DNA from: Bacillus aquiflavi
GTDB lineage: Bacteria; Bacillota; Bacilli; Bacillales; Cytobacillaceae
NCBI RefSeq assembly: GCF_019915265.1
Contig: NZ_CP082780.1
Coordinates: 3,398,501-3,462,500, forward strand
Direction of reading: 5' to 3'
DNA length: 64,000 nt
The notes under the pieces are model-generated. The model was not told the DNA's origin. It ran no database searches and saw nothing but the letters and a program-made list of their open reading frames with translations. Of the stretch, positions 34,070 to 42,667 are shown one piece after another. A program made the translations under genes and the position numbers. Every line of letters begins with the position of its first letter. Position 1 is the first letter of the stretch.

Positions 34070-34510
34070 TTATTTATGGGGTAAATTCACTACTTTAAGA
34101 TTAGCCTGTGAATATAATTTATCTTCCAAGTCAGCGATCCGATTTTGTAAATCAGTAACTTTCTTAGTGAGAATCACATTTTGCTCTAAGATCATTTTCT
34201 TATCTTCTACAAGCTCCTTATTCTTCTCTCTAAGACGTTTTATCTGCTCTGCTTGGCTTGAACCCTTTGGTTTACGTTCTTCCCTTTTAGAACTGTTTAA
34301 ATCGCTTTGTAGCGATTGTGTTTCCTCTATCATTGCCTTTAGATCAGGTCGATTATAAATTGTCTTTCGTGATATATTTGCCTTCTCACTAACACTTTTG
34401 ATGGTTATAGGATCTTTACCCTTCTTCAACTTTTCAAGAGCTTCTATGACCTTCTCTGTCGTTCTGAGCCTATTTTGCTCTGCCAGAGTTAGTTTTTTCT
34501 CATTCGTCAT
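34070..34510 (-). CDS. TnpC-like accessory protein (DUF6262 type)
   Basis: The start MTNEKKLTLAEQNRLRTTEK overlaps the end of the 535-residue recombinase gene by 11 bases, with GCAGGTGC as ribosome site. The 146-residue protein has an N-terminal helix-turn-helix-like part (ITIKSVSEKANISRKTIYNR) and a long coiled coil (about 80-135, EQIKRLREKNKELVEDKKMI). This layout matches Tn554 TnpC, which affects orientation and efficiency of insertion. Confidence 0.82.
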   Translation of the reverse strand: MTNEKKLTLAEQNRLRTTEKVIEALEKLKKGKDPITIKSVSEKANISRKTIYNRPDLKAMIEETQSLQSDLNSSKREERKPKGSSQAEQIKRLREKNKELVEDKKMILEQNVILTKKVTDLQNRIADLEDKLYSQANLKVVNLPHK

Positions 34511-36107
34511 GTTTAGCACCTGCCACTTCTAAAAGAGCCTCTTGGAATTCCTTCTCTGCCAGTTTCTTTTGTAAATCCGAAACATATTTTTCTAACATCC
34601 CTTGCTGAAAACGAAGTTTTGTTGTGTAAATGCTCTTATCATTATCAAGAGTATTTAATTCTTGTTCGACTCTTTCGAGCCTTGCTTCGTAAACAGGCAA
34701 GTGTCTTGCGGATGCTATGAATTCATGACAGCCCAAGCATACTCCATCTTGTTCGCAGGGTTCACCACGCATTGGGTGATGTAAACACATACCATGAGGT
34801 AATAGCTCAATCTTTAATGCTCTTCGCATTTTATCAACTTGATCAGTAGTAAGTCCTTTAAACGGATTTTCTTCGCCTTCCAATGATTCCAGTACGATTT
34901 TATTGGTCGTTGTGACTGGAATTTCACCTGATAAAATATCCTTGATAACCTCTTGTTTTTGTCCTTTTGTATGGTCATAAGTCTCAGTCATCATAATAGA
35001 CTTATGATTCATCATTTCAGCTACATCGTGGAGTTTCATTCCACCTTTAAGGGCATAAGTCGCAAATATATGTCTGAAATAGTGTTGTGTAAGTTTTAAA
35101 AGATTTCCTTTTTCATCACGCAAATCATGCTTTTTAATAAAGGGATTCAATCTTTTTGCTGTCCAGTTAGAGTGACTCGCAATGGTGATTGGATCTTTTC
35201 TTCTGTTTGTATAAGTTAAGAAGAGATATGGTTCACCGAACTGCCTTATCAAAGGTTTTGAGTGTTTCTCTAAGGCTCTAATTGCTTCAACTACTATTTC
35301 ATTCGCAGGTCTTGTTACCCGTTCTGGCGTTTTTTGTGTTTTCGAAGTCAGATAAGTTATTTGGTACTCACCATTTATTACACTTAAACAGCCTTCTTGA
35401 ATTAGTACAACTTCACTTATACGAAGACCTAACTGAGTGGAAAGAAGGATACTTGCAGAAGTAAGGACATCCTCACCCTTTTCAAGCTGTTCTCTTGCCG
35501 TTTTAATTAGGCTGTTAATAACTTCTTCTTCGGGTAGAACCTTGTTGGTTACACCAAACTTCGTACCCTCTTTAAGCGTTTTGTTATTAATGATTAATTC
35601 ATTGTATATGCTGTTTATTTTGGTAGTGTTTGTCGGCACTTCCCAATCTCTTTGGCCGCCTCGAATTAACAATTCTTTTACCACTTGTGCCGATTTTTTA
35701 ATACTCATTGGACTAAGAGGTGTTCCTCTTTCACTAATGGCTTTAAGCAAGTATTGAAAGTATTCTCGGATCGTGTTGTCCGTAAAGTCTTGAAAAGACT
35801 CAATACTATGATTTTCATTTAAAAAGTCAATAAGTTGCTTAAATGCTGAATGCTTCCGTTTCACTGAATTGAAACCGTTCATGAGTAATTCCGAATGTAT
35901 ATACTTTTTAATCGTAATCTTGATAGATTCCCATTGACTAAAAGAAGTAAAGTCTATTCGAAATTTGGCATCATTCCAATGTGGAGCTTCCACAAAGCCT
36001 TTAAAGTCCCAAATATCATCTGAGAATTTGTTATTGCCACAACGAGCTTCTTTTACAGATTTAGACGGTGTGTAGTCAACCAAAGGCAAGTTATTGTTTA
36101 TTGTCAT
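34500..36107 (-). CDS. TnpB-like tyrosine recombinase (second copy)
   Basis: The 535-residue protein has the recombinase catalytic pattern: first Arg in STQLGLRISEVVLI (about 225), H-x-x-R as HYFRHIFATYAL (about 345), then MMNHKSIMMTETYDHT with His and nucleophile Tyr. A Cys-rich tail (GMCLHHPMRGEPC, EQDGVCLGCHEF) looks like a zinc site, as in Tn554 TnpB, and a C-terminal coiled coil follows. It overlaps the upstream recombinase by four bases (ATGA). It differs clearly in sequence from the 482-residue paralogue. Confidence 0.88.
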   Translation of the reverse strand: MTINNNLPLVDYTPSKSVKEARCGNNKFSDDIWDFKGFVEAPHWNDAKFRIDFTSFSQWESIKITIKKYIHSELLMNGFNSVKRKHSAFKQLIDFLNENHSIESFQDFTDNTIREYFQYLLKAISERGTPLSPMSIKKSAQVVKELLIRGGQRDWEVPTNTTKINSIYNELIINNKTLKEGTKFGVTNKVLPEEEVINSLIKTAREQLEKGEDVLTSASILLSTQLGLRISEVVLIQEGCLSVINGEYQITYLTSKTQKTPERVTRPANEIVVEAIRALEKHSKPLIRQFGEPYLFLTYTNRRKDPITIASHSNWTAKRLNPFIKKHDLRDEKGNLLKLTQHYFRHIFATYALKGGMKLHDVAEMMNHKSIMMTETYDHTKGQKQEVIKDILSGEIPVTTTNKIVLESLEGEENPFKGLTTDQVDKMRRALKIELLPHGMCLHHPMRGEPCEQDGVCLGCHEFIASARHLPVYEARLERVEQELNTLDNDKSIYTTKLRFQQGMLEKYVSDLQKKLAEKEFQEALLEVAGAKHDE

Positions 36108-37552
36108 TTGACCATCACCCCTTGTTGAAGGGCTTCTAAACGGCTGACAATCACTTCTAAAGCCTTCTCAGTCTCGTTTAAGAGGTAATCACTACCCATG
36201 AGGTCTTGTGCCATATATCGTTCCTTATCTGCCCTTATACGCCCCAAATGATCCTTATGAACTTCAAGGAATTCAGGAGTGGTAATAAACTTCGGGCAAA
36301 ATAAACAAGCATTTGGCTTTTTACAATTTACAACCTTTTTGTTTATCGGTTTAGTACATACACCATCTGGAAGCTGTGCCATTAAGCGTTTTTCGGTATC
36401 AAGTTTTTTACCACTTTCATCTACAATGTCATCAACCTTACGTTCTACAAGTCCAATAAAACCAATCTTTTTATACTCTTTCGTGAGTTTGTCATTTCGG
36501 ACTTTGGCATATAGGCGAGTAGAGTGCATAGACTCATGCCCCAAATACTGCATAACCTCAAACGTACTAAGACCGTTATTTAGAAGATCGGTTCCAATTT
36601 GATGACGGAATTGGTGAAACGTTATTACCGCCAAATCACCGTTGCTATCCCGAATATCAAACCGTTTAATAAACTTATCTCTCAACCAATCCCTTGCAGT
36701 TACTTGTCTCAAAGGCTTGTATTTCTTGTTTATAGGTTGAAAATAATAAAATAATTTGTCGGTCTTCAATTCAGAACGAAGTTCTTCCGTAGCTTGAATT
36801 AACATTTTAATTGCTACCGAAACCTCTTTGCTAACAGGAATAAACCTTTCGGTCTCATTTTTGGAACTAACTACTTCCAGAAGATATTTCTTCAATAAGT
36901 CTCTTCTTAAACAGTCTTTATTTAAGTTTAAAGCCTCTGTTAAACGTACTCCTGTATGTCTAACGACAGTAACTAAAGTCCAAAGAACAACATCATTTAA
37001 GCATTCTAAAGTTGGCTGTAATGTTGATTTCATTTGGCGAAGTGAAGAATCAATCGAATCCATTACATTGTCATCAATAAGCATACTTTTCAACGAGTCC
37101 TCTGTTTGTAAAGTACGTTGTTCAGTTCCATCAAACACTTCGTAAAGTGGAAATCCACCCCACTCAAAGAGTTGACCATGCTTAATATGATGTTTCAATG
37201 AAGCTAACGATATAGCTCTCGTTTGCGGTTTATTTACATTTGCTAATAGGTAGTGAATAAACCCTTCTACAATATCAAATGTAAGTTCCTCAAACGTATC
37301 AAGAACAATATCATAACCCTCTAAATACTCAAAGAATACCTCTAACGAATAGTTGTATCTGTGTAATGTTGAGAGTTTAAGCCTACCAATTGTAATCGAC
37401 TCTTTTGTAATCTTCTTAATCGTTTCCTTAAACCATTCATTCGGTAAAAAATCAAACCGAAATGTGTAAGGAGACAAATCCTCACTTGCAGGAAATACCC
37501 AAGTGTCTTTACTCATATCAATAAGAGGAAGTACATTAGTCAAGTAGCTCAC
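36104..37552 (-). CDS. TnpB-like tyrosine recombinase (first copy)
   Basis: The 482-residue protein shows VRHTGVRLTEALNLNKDCL (first Arg, about 213), FHQFRHQIGTDLL (H-x-x-R, about 325) and LGHESMHSTRLYAKV (His and Tyr, about 350-365). The tail has GVCTKPINKKVVNCKKPNAC then LFCPKF, a four-Cys cluster like that of the other TnpB-like protein. It overlaps the TnpA-like gene by 17 bases and the next recombinase by four, so all four element genes are coupled. Confidence 0.88.
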   Translation of the reverse strand: MSYLTNVLPLIDMSKDTWVFPASEDLSPYTFRFDFLPNEWFKETIKKITKESITIGRLKLSTLHRYNYSLEVFFEYLEGYDIVLDTFEELTFDIVEGFIHYLLANVNKPQTRAISLASLKHHIKHGQLFEWGGFPLYEVFDGTEQRTLQTEDSLKSMLIDDNVMDSIDSSLRQMKSTLQPTLECLNDVVLWTLVTVVRHTGVRLTEALNLNKDCLRRDLLKKYLLEVVSSKNETERFIPVSKEVSVAIKMLIQATEELRSELKTDKLFYYFQPINKKYKPLRQVTARDWLRDKFIKRFDIRDSNGDLAVITFHQFRHQIGTDLLNNGLSTFEVMQYLGHESMHSTRLYAKVRNDKLTKEYKKIGFIGLVERKVDDIVDESGKKLDTEKRLMAQLPDGVCTKPINKKVVNCKKPNACLFCPKFITTPEFLEVHKDHLGRIRADKERYMAQDLMGSDYLLNETEKALEVIVSRLEALQQGVMVK

Positions 37553-38645
37553 CCCTCTTACTTTCTAAATAACGCTCATGAGCCATTGCTAATGTCTTAA
37601 CAGAAGGCTTTGCGTATTTAGCTGTAGTAGCGATGCTCTGATGTCCTAATCGTTCTCTTATGACATTTACATCCACTCCAATATCCTGTAATTCGGAAGC
37701 GTGTGTATGTCTCAAAGAATGTGGTGTTAAACGGAAGTATTCAATTCCACTTTCCTCTTGAATTTCATTTAACACATCTTCCACCGAGGTTCTACCAATC
37801 GGTTCTCCTAAATTACTCGTAGAGTGTGACACAAAGATATAATCAATATCATCTTTTTGAGGGCGATGGAATAGAACATAATCCTCTAACGCCTGTAACA
37901 ATTTCCATGACACAGGTATGGTTCTTTCGCCTGATTTCAATTGCCTATCAAGGGGTTCATTTTCCCTCTCAATTAGATAAATATTACCTGTTTTCTCTGT
38001 TGGATCAGGATAGTCATAATCACTAATTCTAAGGTGTAATAGCTCAGACACCCTAAATCCCGTTTCATATAACACTCGAAACATCAGCTTGTTCCGAAAC
38101 ATTAAAGATTCGTTTTTCCCCCAAAGCATATCAACAGCTTGGTAATACTTCTGCACCGTATTAGAATATAGTCTCTTTCTGTCACTTTTTTTTTTTAACT
38201 TTCTTCTAAAGTAACTTTGAAGACCTTTATCCCAATTCTTCGTTACATGACGAAAATAACCTCTGTTCTGATGTGGTGCATAGCCTCTTACTTTGACTAA
38301 TGGTGATTCTTCTACAAATCCCCCAATAGCTTCAAAGTGTCTGAAAAACGAGCTTAATGTTGCCAAGTATCTATTAAGCGTTGCAGGGGCAACTCTCCCA
38401 CTTGTTTTTCTGCTGTCGATGTATTCAATGAAACTGGTTATGGATGATGGCTTCACTTCATAGAACTTTAACCCTTCCCGTTCAAGCCATAGATAGAAGA
38501 TCTTCAAATCATCTAAATAACTTTTTACCGTATTGGGTGACAATCCTTTGCTTTCCAGAGTATTCGTAAAATCTAAAACCTCTGAAATAATCCTCATGTT
38601 AGAATCCACTAACACAAAGGATGACAGGGTTTTTTCAACCTTCAA
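37536..38645 (-). CDS. TnpA-like tyrosine recombinase
   Basis: A TTG at 38645 preceded by GGAGGGGAGTGCC is the likely start, giving 369 residues (a GTG five codons upstream overlaps the ribosome site). It has an N-terminal core-binding domain (about 20-110, LSPNTVKSYLDDLKIFYLWL) and a catalytic domain with YETGFRVSELLHL, LTPHSLRHTHASE and LGHQSIATTAKYAK. It corresponds to Tn554 TnpA (about 361 residues). It is the first gene after the right-end repeats. Confidence 0.9.
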   Translation of the reverse strand: MKVEKTLSSFVLVDSNMRIISEVLDFTNTLESKGLSPNTVKSYLDDLKIFYLWLEREGLKFYEVKPSSITSFIEYIDSRKTSGRVAPATLNRYLATLSSFFRHFEAIGGFVEESPLVKVRGYAPHQNRGYFRHVTKNWDKGLQSYFRRKLKKKSDRKRLYSNTVQKYYQAVDMLWGKNESLMFRNKLMFRVLYETGFRVSELLHLRISDYDYPDPTEKTGNIYLIERENEPLDRQLKSGERTIPVSWKLLQALEDYVLFHRPQKDDIDYIFVSHSTSNLGEPIGRTSVEDVLNEIQEESGIEYFRLTPHSLRHTHASELQDIGVDVNVIRERLGHQSIATTAKYAKPSVKTLAMAHERYLESKRGELLD

Positions 38646-38703
38646 GGCACTCCCCTCCACTCAAAGGAGAAAGGCAAATAGCCCCCTCCATATCAGAATT
38701 ACA

Positions 38704-38889
38704 CATTACACACAGTATAACACATAATCCCCCCTGAGTAGTGAGAGTTTTCAATAGATTACACACAAGGAATTAAAGGTATAAATAATCCCCTAAATCC
38801 TTTGGAATACCTTTTAAAGATTACACACTGTTAAATAGACACAACCCCTTGATAGATAAGGTGTTTAATGTAGTTTACACATTACACAC
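38704..38889. repeat. Right-end terminal repeats of the Tn554-like element
   Basis: Four copies of (C/G)ATTACACAC at 38704-38713, 38757-38766, 38819-38828 and 38880-38889, spaced 53, 62 and 61 bases. The last lies 14 bases from the border repeat. Two more copies lie inverted at the left end. This 245-base stretch between tnpA and ssb has no gene. Confidence 0.78.
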
Positions 38890-38900
38890 ACTTACACTTC

Positions 38901-39401
38901 TCAAAACGGTAGATCATCATCGGAAATATCAATTTGTCCAGTATTTGCGAATGGATCTCCGTTATCTGTTCGTGTATAACCTTGTTGATTTGAACGTTGA
39001 TTCTGATTAGTGTTTCCATATGAAAACTCTTTTTCTTTTGGAGCACTATAAAAACCAGTGTCGCCTCGATCTTGAGATGCACTTCTAGGTTCAAGGAATT
39101 GAACACTTTCTGCCAATACTTCTGTTACATACACACGTCTTCCATCTTGGGCTTCATAATTTCGAGTTTGAATACGACCGTCTATACCAGCAAGACTTCC
39201 TTTTTTCAAAAAATTCGCCACATTTTCAGCTTGACGACGCCACACAACACAATTAATGAAGTCTGCTTCTCGTTCCCCTTGTTGATTTGTAAATGTACGA
39301 TTCACAGCAAGTGTAAAGGTTGCAACAGGTACTCCATTTGGCGTATAACGCAACTCAGGATCTTTCGTTAACCGTCCAACTAGTACGACACGATTCATCA
39401 T
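38901..39401 (-). CDS. ssb: Single-stranded DNA-binding protein
   Basis: The start [20 protein letters not shown] follows AAAGGATTGGTTCTG; 166 residues. The OB fold covers about 1-110 ([29 protein letters not shown]), a Gln/Asn-rich linker follows, and the acidic tip DISDDDLPF that recruits repair proteins is intact. The last ten coding bases CTACCGTTTT are one border of the Tn554-like element, and the stop TGA is supplied by element DNA; the reconstructed original stop is TAA. The protein sequence is therefore not changed. Confidence 0.98.
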   Translation of the reverse strand: MMNRVVLVGRLTKDPELRYTPNGVPVATFTLAVNRTFTNQQGEREADFINCVVWRRQAENVANFLKKGSLAGIDGRIQTRNYEAQDGRRVYVTEVLAESVQFLEPRSASQDRGDTGFYSAPKEKEFSYGNTNQNQRSNQQGYTRTDNGDPFANTGQIDISDDDLPF

Positions 39402-39429
39402 CAGAACCAATCCTTTCTTTCAAACTCTT

Positions 39430-39445
39430 TGTTTCACGTGAAACA
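39430..39445. promoter_or_regulatory. parS site (rpsF-ssb spacer)
   Basis: TGTTTCACGTGAAACA, a perfect 16-base parS palindrome, the binding and loading site of Spo0J/ParB. Confidence 0.95.
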
Positions 39446-39475
39446 TTTTGCTTAAACATCTGTATCTATAAACTA

Positions 39476-39763
39476 TTATTCGTCTTCTTTAATCACAAGA
39501 TGACGAATAATATCTTCGTTAATTTTTGCTAAACGAGAGAATTCTTCAACTGCATCAGGTGTAGCATTTACTTTCATTAAGCGATAGTAACCGTCGCGGA
39601 AATCATTGATTTCGTATGCTAAACGACGTTTACCCCAATCCTTTGATTCGATTACTTCTCCGCCATTTTCAGTGATGATGCTATCGAAACGCTCAACAAG
39701 CGCTGTCTTTGCTTCATCTTCAATATTTGGGCGGATGATGTACATAATTTCGTACTTTCTCAT
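39476..39763 (-). CDS. rpsF: Ribosomal protein S6
   Basis: The start [13 protein letters not shown] follows AAAAGGAGGTGACTGAG and gives the standard 95 residues; a longer upstream frame covers the leader. Conserved parts are [20 protein letters not shown] and [16 protein letters not shown]. It is first gene of the rpsF-ssb-(element)-rpsR operon. S6 with S18 binds its own mRNA leader (see 39764-39830). Confidence 0.98.
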   Translation of the reverse strand: MRKYEIMYIIRPNIEDEAKTALVERFDSIITENGGEVIESKDWGKRRLAYEINDFRDGYYRLMKVNATPDAVEEFSRLAKINEDIIRHLVIKEDE

Positions 39764-39830
39764 CTCAGTCACCTCCTTTTGGTCTAAACGGCCCTTCTGG
39801 GCAAGGAACAATTATTCATTACTCACAGAA
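39764..39830 (-). promoter_or_regulatory. rpsF leader with S6:S18-binding motif and promoter
   Basis: The minus strand reads GCCCAGAAGGGC (hairpin at 39791-39802) followed by CGTTTAGACC, which fits the conserved rpsF leader in which an S6:S18 pair recognises a CCG bulge next to a hairpin. A -10 TATAAT is at about 39834-39840. It predicts feedback by S6:S18. Confidence 0.65.
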
Positions 39831-39904
39831 AAAAATTATAACACATGATCATTACAAATGCAATGATTACCCTTTGAATGACAATAAAAATGTCAGTAAA
39901 AAAA

Positions 39905-39931
39905 TCATCACCCTTCATATGAGTGATGACG
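39905..39931 (-). terminator. Terminator after ychF
   Basis: GTCATCACTC and its partner GGGTGATGA pair over ATATGAA, then TTTTTTT on the minus strand. Confidence 0.85.
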
Positions 39932-39939
39932 ATCAATCA

Positions 39940-41040
39940 TTATACATTAAATCGGAAATGAATCACATCGCCGTCTTGAACTTCATATTCTTTCCCCTCT
40001 AAGCGAACTTTCCCTGCTTCTCGTGCGGCTCCCATTGATCCAGCGGCTAATAAATCATCATAAGAAACTGTTTCCGCACGAATAAATCCTCTTTCAAAAT
40101 CAGTATGAATTATTCCGGCACATTGAGGGGCTTTCATCCCCTTACGAAAAGTCCAAGCACGTACTTCTTGAACACCTGCAGTAAAATAGGTTGCAAGCCC
40201 TAATAAACTGTAAGCTGCACGAATCAACTGATCAAGACCAGACTCCTTAATCCCTAATTCTTCAAGGAACATTGTCTTTTCATCACCATCAAGCTCGGCA
40301 ATTTCCGATTCAATTTTTGCACATACAACGATCACTTCAGCATGATCTTGCTCAGCAAATGTTCTAACTTGTTGTACATATTCATTTTCGGATGGATCTG
40401 CAACATCATCTTCTCCTACATTCGCAACATACAAAACTGGTTTGATCGTTAAAAGATGAAGCCCTTTTGCAACTTTCATTTGATCATCTGTAAATTCAAT
40501 TGTTCTAGCCGGTTTTTCCTCTTCGAACGCTTCTTTTAGCTTTGCTAAAACTTCGTACTCAAACATCGCATCTTTATCTTTCTGCTTCGCCATTTTTTCA
40601 ACCCGGCCGATTCGCTTATCTACTGTCTCAAGATCTGCTAAAATTAACTCTAAATTAATTGTCTCAATATCAGATATAGGATCTACGTTTCCAGCAACGT
40701 GAGTTATATTGTCGTCAGCAAAACAGCGAACAACATGACAAATGGCATCCACTTGCCGGATATGAGATAAAAATTGATTTCCGAGCCCTTCCCCTTTACT
40801 TGCTCCTTTAACAATCCCAGCAATATCAGTAAACTCAAACGTTGTTGGCACAGTTTTCTTCGGCTTTACAAGTTCGGTTAATTTTTGCAATCGATGATCT
40901 GGCACTTCAACCATTCCTACATTTGGATCAATTGTACAGAAAGGGTAATTAGCTGATTCTGCACCTGCTTGTGTTATTGCATTAAACAGCGTCGATTTCC
41001 CAACGTTCGGTAAACCGACTATCCCTGCCGTTAAAGCCAT
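39940..41040 (-). CDS. ychF: Ribosome-binding ATPase YchF
   Basis: The start MALTAGIVGLPNVGKSTLFN follows AGGAGTGGTGTAAGG and gives the usual 366 residues. The G1 loop GLPNVGKST, the G3-like DIAGIVKGASKGEGLGNQFL and the C-terminal TGS domain ending EYEVQDGDVIHFRFNV are typical. YchF/OLA1 proteins hydrolyse ATP rather than GTP and bind ribosomes. It is single-gene with its own terminator. Confidence 0.98.
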   Translation of the reverse strand: MALTAGIVGLPNVGKSTLFNAITQAGAESANYPFCTIDPNVGMVEVPDHRLQKLTELVKPKKTVPTTFEFTDIAGIVKGASKGEGLGNQFLSHIRQVDAICHVVRCFADDNITHVAGNVDPISDIETINLELILADLETVDKRIGRVEKMAKQKDKDAMFEYEVLAKLKEAFEEEKPARTIEFTDDQMKVAKGLHLLTIKPVLYVANVGEDDVADPSENEYVQQVRTFAEQDHAEVIVVCAKIESEIAELDGDEKTMFLEELGIKESGLDQLIRAAYSLLGLATYFTAGVQEVRAWTFRKGMKAPQCAGIIHTDFERGFIRAETVSYDDLLAAGSMGAAREAGKVRLEGKEYEVQDGDVIHFRFNV

Positions 41041-41243
41041 CCTTACACCACTCCTCTTTATGACCAATCTATATTTAAATACGTTTATATCTCATTATAT
41101 AAAAGCAAAGTCTCTCACAATTATAGAGATATGCAAAAAAAAAGACAAGCATTGACACTAAGCTCAAAATAATTGAAAAAAGAAGTATGAATTCTAATAT
41201 TGACTTTGACTACAAGCTCAAAGTAGGATAAGTGGTCATTCTT

Positions 41244-41345
41244 CATACTTCTTCTTCTTCTTAGACTATTAACAAACACTCGCATTCGCCGTTGTAAACT
41301 TATCAACGACAGGTTTTATTCGCTTTTACCTCTACTGACAAGTAT
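41244..41345 (-). repeat. Dispersed intergenic repeat, copy C
   Basis: On the minus strand CTTGTCAGTAGAGG, AAAGCGAATAAA, AAGTTTACAACGGCGAATGC and GAGTGTTTGTTAATAGTC follow in the same order as in copies A and B. Confidence 0.55.
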
Positions 41346-41403
41346 CTTCAACTAGACTTTCAAGAATTACGCAAATCTTAACTCTATGACAAACGAAAAA
41401 GTA

Positions 41404-41530
41404 GCACAAATTCTTTCAAACTGTTGACAAAACGCTCACATTCGTCGTTGCTTACACTTCGTTGTCAGCTTATGAACAACTGTTCTATTTGCTTTCGCCT
41501 CGTGTAGCGCATCTTGACTGACAAGCGGTT
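41404..41530 (-). repeat. Dispersed intergenic repeat, copy D
   Basis: On the minus strand GCTTGTCAGTCAAGATGCGC, GCGAAAGCAAATAGAACAG, GACAACGAAGTGTAAGCAAC and GACGAATGTGAGCGTTTTGT then CAACAGT: the most complete copy, and adjacent to copy C. Confidence 0.6.
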
Positions 41531-41595
41531 AAAAGTATTCTTTCGTGCATTTGCTTCAAATAATAACTTTGTCAACAAGCTAAAAAAACTATAAA

Positions 41596-41796
41596 TTATG
41601 ATTCTTCATACTTCTGCAATACTTTTTTCATTTTTCTCGCAAACTCTTTACGTGGTATTAAAACGCTATGACCGCAGCCTTCACATTTTATTCGAATATC
41701 CATTCCCATTCGAATGATTTTCCATTGATTTGTTCCACAAGGATGCGATTTTTTCATTTCAACTATATCATTCAGTTGAAATTCCTTTTGTCCCAT
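41596..41796 (-). CDS. DUF951 family protein
   Basis: The start MGQKEFQLNDIVEMKKSHPC follows GGGAGGTACACTTG; 66 residues. The pattern VEMKKSHPCGTNQWKIIRMG then DIRIKCEGCGHSVLIPRKEF is the DUF951 signature, with Cys and C-x-x-C residues that could hold a metal. The gene stands near ychF and spo0J in Bacillus (YyzM-like). It is divergent from yyaC, so the two share a promoter region. Function unknown. Confidence 0.9.
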   Translation of the reverse strand: MGQKEFQLNDIVEMKKSHPCGTNQWKIIRMGMDIRIKCEGCGHSVLIPRKEFARKMKKVLQKYEES

Positions 41797-42000
41797 CAAG
41801 TGTACCTCCCTCAAATTTTTTTGAGTTTTGAGCATCTCTTTCTTCTAAAACGTATTCTAAGTGAAAACAAAAGAGATTTAAAGCTGATTACATTTATTTT
41901 ACCATCTTTCAAGTTCCTTTCCTTTATTTCTATTTTCACACGTATAGATTTTAGAAATATTCCGTATACTGTTAATACTACTTTGAAGGAGTGGGATCCA

Positions 42001-42630
42001 ATGAATATTAAACCAAGCTTTTTTGACAGACGAGATGATGGAGTACGTATTCATTATGAGAAAAAAAACGCAGATTACTTGATTGGTAAAGAAATATTCA
42101 ATTTAATCCCAGTTGATAGTAACCGTCCCATCATTATTATTTGTATTGGTACAGATCGTTCTACTGGGGATTCATTAGGACCACTCATTGGTACATTTCT
42201 AGAAGAAAAAATGACCCGATGTTTTTTTATTTATGGAACTCTAGAAGATCCGATTCACGCAATTAATTTAGAGGAGAAAATCGTTGAAATAAATAACATT
42301 CATCATCATCCTTTTATTATTGGAATTGATGCATGTCTAGGCCGATTAAAAAGTATTGGCATCGTTCAAATCGGTAAAGGCCCTGTTAAACCAGGTGCTG
42401 GTGTTAATAAGGAGCTTCCAGCCGTCGGAGATATTCATTTGACAGGCATTGTAAATGTAAGTGGATTTATGGATTTTTTTGTATTGCAAAATACAAGACT
42501 TAATCTCGTTTTAAAAATGGCAAAGACGATCGCAAACGGAATATACCAAGCAAGCTTAACTTATTATCAAAAGCAAACTTTAGCTGAAATCAATTGGAAT
42601 CGCAAAGCGAGCCAGGAACATACACCTTAA
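42001..42630 (+). CDS. yyaC: Sporulation protein YyaC (GPR-like, DUF1256)
   Basis: The start MNIKPSFFDRRDDGVRIHYE follows GGAGTGGGATCCA; 209 residues. It is related to the germination protease GPR fold: IICIGTDRSTGDSLGPLIG and HPFIIGIDACLGRLKSIGIV are conserved family text, and KPGAGVNKELPAVGDIHLTG follows. It is the only plus-strand gene left of oriC outside the toxin array. A GTATA...TATACT pair at about 41940-41972 could be a forespore promoter, but this is uncertain. Confidence 0.93.
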   Translation: MNIKPSFFDRRDDGVRIHYEKKNADYLIGKEIFNLIPVDSNRPIIIICIGTDRSTGDSLGPLIGTFLEEKMTRCFFIYGTLEDPIHAINLEEKIVEINNIHHHPFIIGIDACLGRLKSIGIVQIGKGPVKPGAGVNKELPAVGDIHLTGIVNVSGFMDFFVLQNTRLNLVLKMAKTIANGIYQASLTYYQKQTLAEINWNRKASQEHTP

Positions 42631-42635
42631 AGAAA

Positions 42636-42667
42636 AAGAAGGGATGGAAATATTAAATCCCTTCTTA
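42636..42667. terminator. Bidirectional terminator between yyaC and the DUF554 gene
   Basis: GAAGGGAT and ATCCCTTC pair over GGAAATATTAA; it serves two converging genes. Confidence 0.75.

Larger units (their letters stand above)
33538..38912 (-). mobile_element. Tn554-like element with three tyrosine recombinases, inserted at the 3' end of ssb
   Basis: The borders are the 10-bp direct repeat AAAACGGTAG at 33538-33547 and 38903-38912 (plus strand), which on the gene strand is CTACCGTTTT, the last codons of ssb. Inside are a TnpA-like, two TnpB-like recombinases, a TnpC-like protein and a small membrane protein, all on the minus strand. Both ends carry GATTACACAC-type repeats. Tn554 has one TnpB; the extra TnpB makes a recombinase trio. 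Joining the flanks at the repeat would give ssb ending DDDLPF with TAA and rpsR 57 bases further on, which is the normal operon. Confidence 0.88.
41041..41595. other. Gene-free spacer with two dispersed repeats
   Basis: Between ychF and the DUF951 gene there is no convincing gene. An inverted pair GAAGTATGAA/TTCATACTTC spans 41180-41253, and two copies of the dispersed repeat lie at 41244-41345 and 41404-41530. Confidence 0.6.

Noticed and set aside
33548..38902. Recombinase block as a prophage or ICE
   Set aside because: No structural, conjugation or relaxase gene; gene set and coupling match Tn554-type elements.
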